Shown here in pieces: positions 47,529-58,616 of a stretch of 64,000 nt of DNA; positions within the stretch are counted from its first letter, which is position 1; every line of letters starts with the position of its first letter. Below the pieces are notes generated by a model. That model was not told where the DNA came from. It saw nothing but the letters and a program-made list of their open reading frames with translations, and did no database searches. The DNA lies in assembly GCA_015501075.1 (NCBI GenBank), contig JADNYJ010000022.1, forward strand, positions 62,001 through 126,000, written 5' to 3'. This DNA comes from Gymnopilus junonius. Taxonomy: Eukaryota > Basidiomycota > Agaricomycetes > Agaricales > Galerinaceae. The position numbers and the translations under genes were made by a program.

Positions 47529-48687
47529 ATGTCCGCGGCAACGTCAAACAGTCCCCTTCGTGTCGCTATCATTGACGATTATCAAGGAGTTGCACTCTCA
47601 AGTGCTGACTGGTCCACCTTGAAAGACAGGGTTAGCATCGACGTCTTCAGGGATACCCTGTTGGATGAGGATGCCTTAGTTCAAAGATTGCAAAAGTATG
47701 AAGTCGTTTGTGCAATGAGGGAACGAACAAAGTTCTTCCGCTCGCTATTGGATAAGCTGCCAAATCTCAGGTCTGAGTTTTTGGGTTTTTTTTAAATTGT
47801 TTGCTGAATTTGTGGTTTGTACTTTAAATTTTAAAGGTTGATTGCCACCACAGGCATGAGAAATTTGGGTATCGATACTGAGTACGCTAAAGAGAAAGGG
47901 ATCGTAGTGTCCGGAACTGGGGCAGGAGGTAATGCCACCCTTGAACACATATGGGCGTTGATCTTGGCCACGGTTCGTTACATTCCCCTGGAAGATGCCA
48001 ATGTCAAGTCGGGAAATTCTCAGTGGCAAAGCACCATGCCTCTTGGGCTGACGGGACGAACACTTGGATTGGTCGGACTAGGCCGACTGGGAATAGCGAC
48101 AGCAAAGGTGATTTTTTCATGGTTCCTTTATGGTCAAAACTCAATGCTCTTTTGATACTGCAACAGATTGCCAAAGCATTCAATATGAGAGTAACTGCAT
48201 GGTCACCGCATCTGACAGCAGAACGAGCCGAAAATGCTGGCGCAGAATTTGTGTCAACGAAAGAACAACTATTTAAGGAAAGTGATGTCGTGTCCTTGCA
48301 ACTCGTGCTCTCGGAAACGACCCGGCATATAATAACCAAAGATGACCTCAGCCTAATGAAACCGACCGCATTTTTCATTAATACGTCACGAGGTCCGCTC
48401 GTTGACGAAGCTGCTCTCCTTGAAATTTTAGAGGAAGAGAGAATCGCAGGAGCCGGACTGGATGTTTTTGACATTGAACCACTCCCAATCGACCATCCCA
48501 TCCGGAAAGCAAAACGGGTGACTTTGAGTCCGCACGCAGGATATTTATCTGACACTAATTATGCTGTGAGTACCCTTTAGAGATGTCAATGTTTCCAAAT
48601 AACAGTGTTTATCCTTAGGTGTTCTGGGGAGAAACTGTCAAGAACATTGTTGCATTCTTGGATGGCAAACCAAGAAATGTATTGTAA
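47529..48687 (+). CDS. D-isomer-specific 2-hydroxyacid dehydrogenase
   Basis: Exons: 47529-47770, 47837-48107, 48167-48565, 48619-48687; 326 residues. The family reduces 2-keto acids to D-2-hydroxyacids with NAD(P)H. The Rossmann motif LVGLGRLG, the catalytic Arg in NTSRGPLVDE, the Glu in LDVFDIEPLP and the His in SPHAGYLS are all present. The substrate cannot be deduced; glyoxylate, hydroxypyruvate and phosphoglycerate relatives are all possible, and the length without an ACT domain argues against a classical phosphoglycerate dehydrogenase. The stop is 28 bases from the stop of the convergent P450. Confidence 0.93.
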
Positions 48688-48715
48688 TGAATACTTATCA
48701 AGTTGTCCTGTAATA

Positions 48716-50916
48716 TTATATTGAAAGCTCTGCTTTGGCCTCTCTGATAAGCTTCTCTGCCGATCCCGATCGCAGCGATATCTGGACCTTGAATGGGGCT
48801 GGGTGACTGTAGTAACATGTAAGACGTGAAGATATTATTATGACCAGTGCCTTACCTGACCACTCCGTCTCCATAGGAAATCAGAGGCTCAATCACCTTC
48901 CCGTCGTTGTCAATGAACTTTGTTATGTCATACACAGACAACATGGACGCTACTGCGATCCACGCAGAATTAAGAGCAAGGTAGCGGCCAGGGCAAATTC
49001 TGTGAAATCATGAATAGCATGACAAAGGTTAGGTATGCATAGGCCTCACCGTCTTCCGAAACCGAATGCACCAGTCAAAGTTGGATCTGGCTGGGTAGGT
49101 TTGCCCTCTTGGTGGACGAACCGTTCAGGCTTGAAGTCCAAAGGATCTGGGTACATCTCCGCATCATGGAAAATGATCCTTGAAATCGGCTTGGGGGTCA
49201 GCACAACCTTTGGAGAAGTGAACCACTGCGGATTACCAAACGTTCGGAATAAGGGTAGCGCCTAGTTTGGTCGGTGTTTGCTAAACAAAAGCGTCGATGA
49301 AGTAATGATACCTACCGGCAGGAATTCGATATCCTTCGTAAATGTCTTCACGTAGGACACGATGGGGAACCGCTGTAGAGCTTATAAGGAAGTTAAAATG
49401 CCTGGATCGAATCCACGGCACCCACCAAGAGGTGTTGTAGGTCGCCATCGCATTGTTTCAAGAAGCACAGCCTGAATATAGGGCAACGAAGGTCCATCGT
49501 TGAAATCAGGTAATCGAGTTTTTCCAGTGACAGCGTCTATTTCGGCTTGGGCTTTGCGCTGAACGACCGGATTAAGGGCCATTGCCAAGATAAATGAATG
49601 GAGAACAGAATCTGTCTGTTCCCTGTCACGGAGGAAAGAAAGGAAGACACATCTCATGTTGCTTACTGTGTCTGATCCAGCTGGGGCAGTGTTTGGATTG
49701 TAAGACCTGTAAGCTATGGGAAAGCACTCAGGCATACCTATATACGCCATACCGGAGCAATTTTTGATTACTTCTTCCTCTTCCGCAGTCAGTGTGCCAT
49801 TAGTCTTCAGCTTTTCCAAGTTATCATACGAATATGACCTTTCTGCGTCGCCTTTTGCCTGACGGTAACACAAAAAATTAGAAGCTGAGCAAGAATCCAG
49901 AGCAAAGCAAGTGACAGACAATGGCTCGTTTAAGAAACTCGAATGGAAGGTCGCGAAGGTTCCTCGCACCAATAGCTAGGGCCTCGGCCTTCACTTTAAA
50001 ACCTGCGCCGGGGAACCAACCTAAGGGAGAGAACTGAATGAGTATGCCATTGAAGAAGTACGCGAATAGTAAGGCCTCACTAGGAATGTACTTGAGAATA
50101 GGAAGAAACTCCACTAGATAAGTTCCGGCATGAACCAATTCTAGAAGTGGCTGAATCGCTTTGTGTGCCAAGTCAACATAGAAATCGTTCTCAGGTTGGG
50201 CCTTGTAGCCGTAAGCAGCGCGGAGGACGATAGAGGACACAAATCTGCAAGCGATTTTGGTGATAAGTAAAGAAATAGTGCATGAGTTTAGTCACTGTGA
50301 TAGGTGAGCGGAAAATTTCTCCGGGGCGAGTGAAATTTGCTCCAGCAGGGTGACGACCATTTTTCGTTGATAATGATATTGGGAGGACAAGTTGCGAGGT
50401 TGAAAATATTGATGGAAACTACGTCGATGACGCCTGAGAGTAGATGTAAAAGTGATGAGCTACAGAAGAGTCTGACTTTATGAACGCCAACCTCCACTCA
50501 TTAGTGTATGGCATATGCGCAAAGTTCCAGTCCCATCCGCAGAGTTCAGTAGCCATTACCTACTGCAACGTGGTGGGAACAAAGATTTCAGAGATACTTC
50601 AACATACCATTCTAGGTCGATCTGAATAGTTAAAGGAACGTTTGTCGAGGAGATCCACGCACGATTTCAACGAGTTGAGGATGATCGTTGTACGGCCAAA
50701 AACGGTGATGCTCATAACGTCTCCGTAGCTCTTTTTCCATTCAGCGTATGTCAACCAAGCAAAACCATGGGGTATGTCATAAACGTTCCCAATAACTGGA
50801 TAGCCCTTGGGACCAGGAGGCAAAGGCAGACTGCGCGAACGCTGCTGCCAGAGGTAAACCCCGTAGGAAGTGACAAGTGCAGTGATAATAGGGAAGACAA
50901 TTGCTCCAAAAGCCAT
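48716..50916 (-). CDS. Cytochrome P450 monooxygenase (basidiomycete microsomal type)
   Basis: Exons: 50916-50608, 50559-50492, 50433-50296, 50244-50081, 50020-49920, 49858-49738, 49680-49667, 49615-49426, 49372-49316, 49261-49237, 49178-49050, 48999-48856, 48806-48716; 516 residues. The N-terminal anchor helix precedes a Pro-rich hinge (LPLPPGPKGYPVIGN). The I-helix AGSDTT, the K-helix ETMRW (ExxR), the PERF motif and the heme ligand loop FGFGRRICPGR are complete. It should hydroxylate a lipophilic or aromatic compound in the ER with a P450 reductase. The fold resembles the mushroom P450 group often labelled O-methylsterigmatocystin-oxidoreductase-like, but no biosynthetic cluster surrounds it. 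Thirteen exons include one of 14 bases. The gene looks intact. Confidence 0.94.
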
Positions 50917-51334
50917 GACGATAAGGGAAGCATCTGAGCGGTCCTAGCCTTGAAGCTATTTATCTCGCGGGAATACAGTCACAAGGTATGCCGCCGATTT
51001 ACTCTTGCTTCTCCGTTGACTTCATAAGTGATCAATCCCATGGGCAACAATAACCTGCGATCTTGGGATGTGGAGAAGCCGGTCAGGATGTATTATTATG
51101 AGGTCCGGTGCCTTGGTCGATAACTAAGAAAAGCTTGAGAAACTTGTGGCAACTTAAAGCCCTTCTGGTAATTCCAGAGAAACGAGGGGAAACGTGACAG
51201 ATGAATGAGTGACAGATTGCAGGTGAGATCACGAGACGAGCAAGTCACGTCTTTGAAGAAATGAAATGGAATGGAGACAAAAGGTTCAACTTTTCATCTT
51301 CCATCTGTGCCACATTATCACAAAGTAATTAAAC
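50917..51334. promoter_or_regulatory. Divergent promoter region of the P450 and importin alpha
   Basis: About 420 bases lie between two outward-facing starts. I see no gene and no specific element that I would name. Confidence 0.4.
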
Positions 51335-53215
51335 ATGGATTCCGGAGAATCTCGTACCATGAAGGCTCGTAGGGAGGGTGTGTTCTCTATCCATCGCCAT
51401 CGCCATCTTTTCTCTAACGCGTTTTCTAGCCTACAAGTCCAAAGGGGCTCTCAAGCAAGACGATCTTAGACGTCGTCGAGAGGAGCAACAGGTCGAGATC
51501 AGGCGTCAAAAGAGAGAAGAGAACATTTCCAAGAGGCGAAATTTTCTTCCTTCTGCCGGAGCTGACTCAGATGAAGAAGTCGGTGGAGGCGTTTGGGACC
51601 CTCCTGTAGTTATCTCTGCTTCTCACTCGTCATTATGTTGTACTGACTTTGACCTTGCTTCAGCTGGCTGAAGAGATGATTTCAGGTGTCTTCTCTGAAG
51701 ATCCAGAGCGCCAACTTGACGCGACAACCAAATTTCGCAAACTGCTTTCAAAAGAAAAGAATCCCCCAATCGAACGCGTAATCGAATGTGGAGTCGTTCC
51801 TCGATTCGTCGAGTTCCTCAAGAATGGGCACGCCATGCTCCAAGTGAGCGCATACAAAGTTATGTTTGTTCCGTCTTCTCAGCCTAATTTTTCATATGTA
51901 GTTCGAAGCCGCTTGGGCTCTCACCAACATCGCGTCCGGGACCGCCGAACATACTCAAGTCGTTATCAACGCGCAGGCCGTTCCTGAGTTCATCAACCTT
52001 TTGTCGTCTCCAGTCTTAGATGTTCGGGAGCAGGCCGTTTGGGCTCTGGGAAACATCGCAGGAGACAGCCCACAATGCAGAGACTATGTTTTGCAGCAAG
52101 GTGCTCTTAGGCCATTGCTCACTTTGCTCAGCGAGAATCACAAATTGAGCATGCTGAGGAATGCCACTTGGACTTTGAGCAACTTCTGCAGAGGGAAGTC
52201 ACCTCAGCCTGATTGGGATTTGGTGAGTACTGCCTCAACATTGAGTTGATCTCTAATTCACATGATGCAACAGATTTCTCCCGCTCTCACTGTCTTGACC
52301 AAATTGATTTACTCTCTCGATGACGAGATTTTGATTGATGCCTGCTGGGCGATCTCTTATCTTTCAGATGGCTCCAACGACAAGATTCAGGCGGTTATCG
52401 AATCCGGAGTCTGCAGACGTCTCGTTGATCTGCTTCTGCATCAATCGACTTCCGTCCAAACACCTGCTTTGCGCTCCGTAGGAAACATTGTGACTGGCGA
52501 CGATCTTCAAACTCAGGTGGTTATTGCCTCCGGCGCCCTTCCAGCGTTACTTTCGCTTCTTTCATCACCTAAGGATGGTATTCGCAAGGAAGCTTGCTGG
52601 ACGATATCCAATATTACTGCTGGTTCTCCTCCTCAGATCCAGGCAGTTATCGATGCCAATATCATTCCTCCTCTTATCAACATCTTACAAAATGCTGATT
52701 TTAAGACAAGGAAGGAAGCTTGTTGGGCCATCTCGAATGCGACTTCTGGTGGTCTTCAAGAACCCTCTCAGATTCGCTACCTTGTTTCTCAGGGTTGCAT
52801 CAAACCTCTCTGTGACTTGTTGACAATGATGGACAACAAGATTATTCAAGTTGCTCTCGATGGTCTAGATAACATCCTGAAGATTGGAGAACAAGATAAG
52901 CTCGCTGCCGGACCTGGTGCAGTGAACCAATATGCTGTATATGTTGAGGAGGCCGGTGGCATGATCACCATCCACAATCTTCAACAACATGACAACTTAG
53001 AAATTTACAAGAAGGCGTTCAATATCATGGACAAATACTTTCCGGATGAAGAAGAAGTCGATACTGCTATTAGCGCACCAAACGTCGATGCATCAGGTGC
53101 TTTTGCTGTAAGATAATCCTTATGCTCATTCATGCATGATCTAACTCTTACCATCTTTCAGTTCCACACCGACATGGCTGCGCCCCAAGGCGGTTTCAGT
53201 TTCGGACAGCAGTGA
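51335..53215 (+). CDS. SRP1: Importin subunit alpha (karyopherin alpha, Srp1-like)
   Basis: Exons: 51335-51377, 51430-51605, 51664-51843, 51902-52222, 52274-53107, 53162-53215; 535 residues. It is the nuclear import adaptor that binds classical nuclear localisation signals and importin beta. The basic importin-beta-binding domain fills residues ~1-75 (Lys/Arg-rich, including [19 protein letters not shown]). Ten armadillo repeats follow with the conserved Trp/Asn ladder ([37 protein letters not shown]). The C-terminal tail is acidic with a short FG-like end. The gene looks intact. Confidence 0.97.
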
Positions 53216-53622
53216 ATTTGTTTTAGTTGAATGTATCACGCCATCGCTTACGATTCTTAATGCTACTGTGTATCCTCCACAACTTTAAATGCTCGCTCTG
53301 TCCCTATGTTGACTGCAAAGTCTGGCTAGTTTTTCTTTACTTTCCGATTTCAAGAATACTTAATGCTTGCTTGCTTGTATCTTGACTGTATTCATTTGAT
53401 CGTTCTTTAAATACAACCCCTTTTTGAAAACCTATGTAAATGACTTGATGAAACGACTTCTGTCTAGTAAGTGGTCATGAATATTTTTGGACAAGACGTG
53501 ACGAAGTGTTCTTCAGAGTCGCCTACCACCTTTCTTCATGCTCTCATAGCCCGGTTGTTCAATCTCAGAAGCTACCCGTCTCATTGCGAGTATCAATCGT
53601 TCAGAATTCAGAAACAGATTCT
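53216..53622. other. Spacer between importin alpha and LSM5
   Basis: Contains the 3' flank of importin alpha and the LSM5 promoter. Nothing else is seen. Confidence 0.55.
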
Positions 53623-54091
53623 ATGGCTTCACAAATTCTCCCACTAGGTAACGCCTTTCTGTAGCTCGGGCATGATGGAAGCTAAATTGCATCAAGAACT
53701 TATCGACAGGTGCATCGGTTCCAAGATCTGGGTCATCATGAAGAGCGAGCGCGAATTCACTGGTACTCTCCTTGGCTTCGACGACTACGTCAGTGAGTCG
53801 CGTTTCCCTCATTTCACGACTCATTTCCGCCTGACCTTTCTTCTCGCTTTTCAGATATCGTTCTAGAGGATGTTATCGAATAGTATGTCCTTAGCAACCA
53901 TTTGATGTCTCCTGAACTTACACAAACCAGCGAGGCGACAGCGCAAGGCGTGAAAAAGACCAAGTTAGCGCAGACACTATTGAATGGGAGTAACATTGCC
54001 ATGGTGCGCGTTTTTTATATTTGAAATTTTCTCTTAAGACTAACAACGTGCCTAGTTAATACCAGGAAGCGAAGGACCTGATGCGAGCTAG
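53623..54091 (+). CDS. LSM5: Lsm5, Sm-like subunit of the LSM1-7 and LSM2-8 rings
   Basis: Exons: 53623-53647, 53697-53792, 53855-53882, 53931-54003, 54056-54091; 85 residues. Lsm5 sits in the cytoplasmic ring for mRNA decay and in the nuclear ring that binds U6 snRNA. The start [20 protein letters not shown] is typical. The Sm1 motif ([19 protein letters not shown]) and the Sm2 motif (NGSNIAMLIPG) are complete. The length equals the family norm. Five exons for 85 residues is notable but each join is in phase. Confidence 0.95.
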
Positions 54092-54192
54092 ATACAGGAC
54101 TTACCTCCTCCTATTCGTGTTTTACATACATGAAGATGTACAAACTCGAGACCAGGAGTAAATATTCTGACTACCAAAAAGGAGAACGCCCT

Positions 54193-55527
54193 CTAGGAGC
54201 TTGACTCGGGTGGTGAACTATTTGCCTTGGATTTCAAATCAATTTCGATTTCCATCGTCACTGGCCAATGATCAGACAGTTTGAGGTCTTTCAGCTCATG
54301 TCTGATCACGCAAGCATCGACCTTTTCCAGTAGCGACGCGGAAACCTACAGAGAATCAACTTCAGTTGGAATTTTCTATTTGGTCGATGCAACTCCCACA
54401 ATGAAGGAATCTAATTGCCATGAACCATATTTCGTGCTCGAGTGTCTGCATTAATAGCGTCAGTTCTTGTATAACTCAAAAATTGCTCACTTACGTGTAT
54501 TCTTCTTCCGTGGAATGCTTTTCACGCCAGACATCTACAAGCATAGGTTCGTAGGGACCCTCTCGGTGCATGATATGACTCAGACCTTTCCGCTCTTCTT
54601 CTAACAAACCAGGCATCTGGTTCCAGTACTACCGGGCAGTGCTATCAATATCTTAGAAGGAAAAAAGGGATTAGTATGTGCACTCTGTCCTAAAATTCTC
54701 ACCTTGTTTACTCATAATACAGTTAAAGTCTCCTCCCCATATAACTGGTTTGCTCGGATCAAGTTGTTCTAAATGTTTCTCTAGAACAAAATTCCATTGA
54801 TGTTTCAACTCCAGGTTCTGGGCGATCAAAAAAACGCTTAGCAGTGCGTCTCTTACGGATGACGAACTTTTTATACCTTGAGGTCGTCACCGCGTGAGGC
54901 ACGTAAGCACCGATTATAAACACGTTTTCAAACTCTAACTCGACATATCCTTATTCGCGGCCATCAGCCAACGAATAACTTATAGAAGCACTTGTTAGAC
55001 CTACTTCCTTTTGACTCTGACTCCCATGATGGGAGGCCGATAGTTGTTTTCATCGGTTTGGATTTCGAGAGGATGGCCGTACCGGCTGCTCAATTTCAGG
55101 ACAAGAGTGGTCAATCTGGCAAAAAGCTCATACCGTAGCCTGGTCGGGGACCCGGACTCCAGTGTTGATACTTGATCGGAATTCACTCAATTGCTTGAAT
55201 CGGTGAGCTTTGCAAGCTCACCTTAAAATGGGTCTTCAAGCTCATTATATTAGGCTTGCCCTCCTTGGAATATTCCGTTTCGGTCAGAATAAGGACGTCA
55301 GGATTTTCTTCATCCAGATATTTCTTGAGCGTCTTCTCGTCTACGGACATAATGCCGTTCACATTCCATGTAGTAAGGCGGGAACACGCCGCCTTTGCTT
55401 TAAACTGAAATGGGGTGCTAGAAGATCTAGACGTGAAGTTCTTTGCAGGTCGCGCCAAGAAATCTTTCTTGGGTCTCTTAGGCGCATTAGTAGATGGGTT
55501 TCCCGTTGATTTACGCTTGAGGGACAT
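54193..55527 (-). pseudogene. Class II AP endonuclease (ExoIII/APE1 family), disrupted
   Basis: The start ATG 55527 opens a Lys/Ser-rich tail, then TTWNVNGI and LILTETEYS (metal-binding Glu region). Later pieces carry GTAILSKSKPMKTTIGLP, VIWGGDFNC and finally SDHWPV, the catalytic His block. These are the Exo_endo_phos signatures of abasic-site endonucleases for base excision repair. The frame is interrupted: an in-frame TAA at 54953-54951, a TAG at 54631-54629 where a coding codon is expected (before YWNQMPG), and a one-base break near the YVPHA segment (about 54890). The phase at the exon join near 54955-55000 also fails. Other introns splice cleanly. It is probably a recent pseudogene or a copy with sequence errors; catalytic residues persist. 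Confidence 0.75.
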
Positions 55528-56070
55528 GGCAACTCGAAGTAGCTGAGGGTCGCGTAAATGCATAGTAATTATCACCCTACAGTGACTTGCATATTGGTTT
55601 GCGGACATGAATTTTCAAATTTGTGTTTGGTTGTGTTGAATCAAGAGGAAACTCCCAGGCACCAAACTTGCTATCCTTTATTGGGAGGTTGAAAGTATTG
55701 GGAGTTTGAAAAGTTCAGATTTCTGTACCATCTGCTTGCTCCCTGGTAATGAAAAAAATCACATAAATACTAGACCTTCTCCTCTTTTAAATCAAGTGTG
55801 TACAGGGAAGATGAGGATGCAAGTAACTCGTTACATCAAAATGGCTAATGTATACACATCATTACCCAGATCGGGCCAGATCCTGAACATCCACCGCCAC
55901 TAAAATTGACAGAGATTTTACAAGGGTCCATGCAAGCTCAAATGTCAAATGTTAGCTCAATTGCTTGAGATTGGTGTCCGGGAAGGAAGAAAGAACGACG
56001 AGGGTGCATTTTGAGGTGACATGCGTGATGCACATTCAAGCTCCGCTTAAATATTCTGTTTACCACTCTG
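55528..56070. other. Spacer before the transposon-rich end
   Basis: No gene is recognised. Short frames (55706-55903 plus, 55938-56159 minus) have no motif. The right part merges into the inverted repeat. Confidence 0.45.
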
Positions 56071-56180
56071 CCAGCAGCAGGCTCCTGGAAGCAGCGCTCT
56101 CGGCTTCGCTCGCTGATTTCTAGAGGGGAGCGCAGGTCGGGAGAACTCCGTGATGGCATCAGGGTACAAACAAATAGTCA

Positions 56181-56188
56181 TAAGGTCT
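56181..56188. repeat. Left 8-bp target site duplication of the hAT element
   Basis: taaggtct directly precedes the left terminal inverted repeat and is repeated at 57306-57313. The unoccupied version is kept as agacctta at 58123-58130 in the opposite arm. Confidence 0.85.
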
Positions 56189-57305
56189 TAGTGTTGTCCC
56201 CGAGGCGATGTGAGGTGAAGCGAGGTGACACTTCGAACCACCTCAATTTGGACGAAGTGGTTCGAAGTGCACCTCGCGCGGCCTCGCGAGGTCGGTGATT
56301 GCCGATGTCTTTTTTTCGTCCAATGAGATTGTGGCTATAGATTAGATGTAGACCATAGAGAATGACGCTGTACAGTAAATTATACGAATCTACGATGATA
56401 AATGGAGTGAATTAAGAAGCCTCATTTGCATTTTGGATTAACTGAGCAAGTTCATCAAATTTACCCATCACCATGAGCTCATCAAGGGCAGATTCCGTGA
56501 TAGGACCAGAAATCATATAATCTGCCTCTTTAGCAAGTTCCTCCATGAAAGACAGTCGTTCGGATTGATATGAAATTTTCAAAACCTGAAGGGCCTTGAG
56601 CACTGCCAGAGAAATTTGATTGCGACACAGAGCACAGGTTTCTTTGCTGGAAGAGAATACCCATTTGCACAGGATGGAAGATGCTTGGACAGGAAGTACG
56701 TCTGTGTAGGAGACGAGAAAGAATGCTGAGGTACATGATACAGAGCTTGGGATGTCAAAGAACAAGCTTCCTGAGCATGATTTTGAGATTGAGAACGAGC
56801 ATTCTGAGATGGAGGAGGGCAAGGGGAGTCAGGAAGATGGAGATCTGGCTCGTTAAGGAGCTCATATTCAGCATCCCAATTCATACTGAAAATCTAAGTG
56901 CGCTTGAAGGGAAAAAGCAGGGATTATTTCTGAAGATGCAATTGAAGGGGCCATTTTATACCTTTCAGTGAGAGCTCCTAGGTGAAACAAACATTGTACG
57001 ATGGAAATTCGGCGGTAAAAAAATCAGAAATTTTTATTCAGGCACGTAAAGTATCATAGCGATGAATATTTACTATGCTTCTAGCAGAAGGGAGGACGGA
57101 GGAGAAGGAGCGCGATGATTTAAGGCGCTGAGATGCATTTGGATGCGCAGGCGAGCGCATCACGTGTACAATTTGATGCCACTTCATGTGACTTCGACAA
57201 AGTGACCTCGAACCGCCTCGCTGTCATCGAAGTGGTTCGAAGTGCCTTGATTTCAAACTGAAGCGAGGTACACCTTGAAGCCACCTCGCTCTGGGGACAA
57301 CACTA
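56189..57305. mobile_element. Non-autonomous, internally deleted hAT transposon
   Basis: The 1117-base element begins TAGTGTTGTCCCC and ends with the exact reverse complement GGGGACAACACTA. It is flanked by an 8-bp duplication (taaggtct), the size made by hAT transposases. Subterminal regions on both sides are dense in GAGGTG/CCTCG and TTCGAA words, the usual transposase-binding pattern. The interior keeps part of a hAT dimerisation domain on the minus strand (56412-56822), so this is a deletion derivative of an autonomous element. It sits inside one arm of an older inverted repeat. Confidence 0.88.
56412..56822 (-). pseudogene. Remnant of hAT transposase C-terminal dimerisation domain
   Basis: The minus-strand frame contains WVFSSSKETCALCRNQIS followed by ALQVLKISY and an acidic helix, the classic hATC block near the end of hAT transposases. 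The frame ends at TAA 56414-56412. The zinc-finger BED region and RNase H-like catalytic core are absent, so the protein cannot be active. A second frame (56579-56884) overlaps it and may be the preceding exon. Confidence 0.75.
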
Positions 57306-57582
57306 TAAGGTCTTGAGCGAAGTGAGAGAGCAGCTGCCACATTTTGGCATGGACTTCTCGGGCATGCCTTTTGCAGTTTCCATATATCATTTCATATCAT
57401 TTTCATCAATGTCATTTTGTAATCACTTAAGCCACTTAGCAGATGCTCAGGTGACCACTATGCATCATGACATCGTATAACCATAAGATATTAGATAAGA
57501 TGATCACCTCATCCTTGCAAGAATTCATTCAATGTCAGATCATATATAAGTTTTGTGAAGCGATTAATCAATCGCAATCAAG

Positions 57583-57999
57583 ATGGACAGAATACTCAAG
57601 GCTTTTGAGTGCAGCAACTACTCGGTAGCTGATTTTCTCAGTCAATTGCTCACTTTGCCAACATATCAAAACCAACCCCTGCATGACGTCGGAGAATGTT
57701 CAGGATCTCTTGAACATCCTAATCTCATTGCAGAGCACATCTTTGGGTACCAGGAAATGTGCTCTTTCATATGCGCAAACTGTCTACACTTCTCAGATAG
57801 CCTCACTCTGCCATAAAGCTGGTGGATTCCACTTCAATGCAAAGAAGGTGACCGAAGAGCATATCAAAAAATTCAGTATTGCAGATACAGCTCATAACTT
57901 GGACAGTGATGCTCCGGACCTCTTTGAGTTGGTCAGATTACTCCTCTGTGCAGATAAATACGGCATCATGATGCATAGTGGTCACCTGAGCATCTGCTA
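57583..57999 (+). pseudogene. N-terminal fragment of an agaricomycete repeat-family protein
   Basis: The frame from ATG 57583 reads MDRILKAFECSNYSVADFLSQLL and continues, after a frame change near 57683, with a Leu-rich helical segment that includes TSQIASLCHKAGGFHF and ends in KYGIMM where the inverted-repeat arm begins. Such N-termini recur at the start of large repeat-encoded proteins in mushroom genomes; the exact family is from memory and uncertain. It is truncated and frameshifted. Confidence 0.45.
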
Positions 58000-58616
58000 A
58001 GTGGCTTAAGTGATTACAAAATGACATTGATGAAAATGATATGAAATGATATATGGAAACTGCAAAAGGCATGCCCAAGAAGTCCATGCCAAAATGTGGC
58101 AGCTGCTCTCTCACTTCGCTCGAGACCTTATGACTATTTGTTTGTACCCTGATGCCATCACGGAGTTCTCCCGACCTGCACTCCCCTCTAGAAATCAGCG
58201 AGCGAAGCCGAGAGTGCTGCTTCTAGGAGCCTGTGCCAGCAGCAGATTCAGTGACTACTTCAGCTCAGCGGAGCTCCAAAATCTACCGTGACCAGACTGT
58301 GACAGTCATTTCAATCTCCTAGCTACACCGGAGGCAAAGATCAAGTCGGTTGATTATCAACTGCTCCTGAGTCAGTTGAACGACGGTTGGTCTGCGGTTG
58401 GAAGTTTGAGTTAAGGCCATGCATTGGTTGCGGTGGATTTTTGGTGAACAATGACTCTCATTGTTCACCACATTAGTCTGCCTCATGCTCCAACTGCGGT
58501 CCGACGGTTGAGTCACAGTCATTGAGTAGTCACATGACTGTAATAATCCAAATTGGGCATACAGTGGTTAATTTCCGAAGAATGATATGTGGTGATTATC
58601 TCTTGCACATCTCCCA

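Larger units (their letters stand above)
56071..58240. repeat. Long inverted repeat (foldback structure) interrupted by a hAT insertion
   Basis: The sequence at 57306-57475 is the near-perfect reverse complement of 57961-58130, with base pairs adding to 115436. The sequence at 56071-56188 is the reverse complement of 58123-58240, with pairs adding to 114311. Removing the inserted element and one target copy makes each arm continuous at about 280 bases. The spacer is about 480 bases and contains a transposon-like coding fragment. Similarity fades at the outer ends near 56060 and 58250. RNA across the locus would fold into a long hairpin. Confidence 0.85.
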
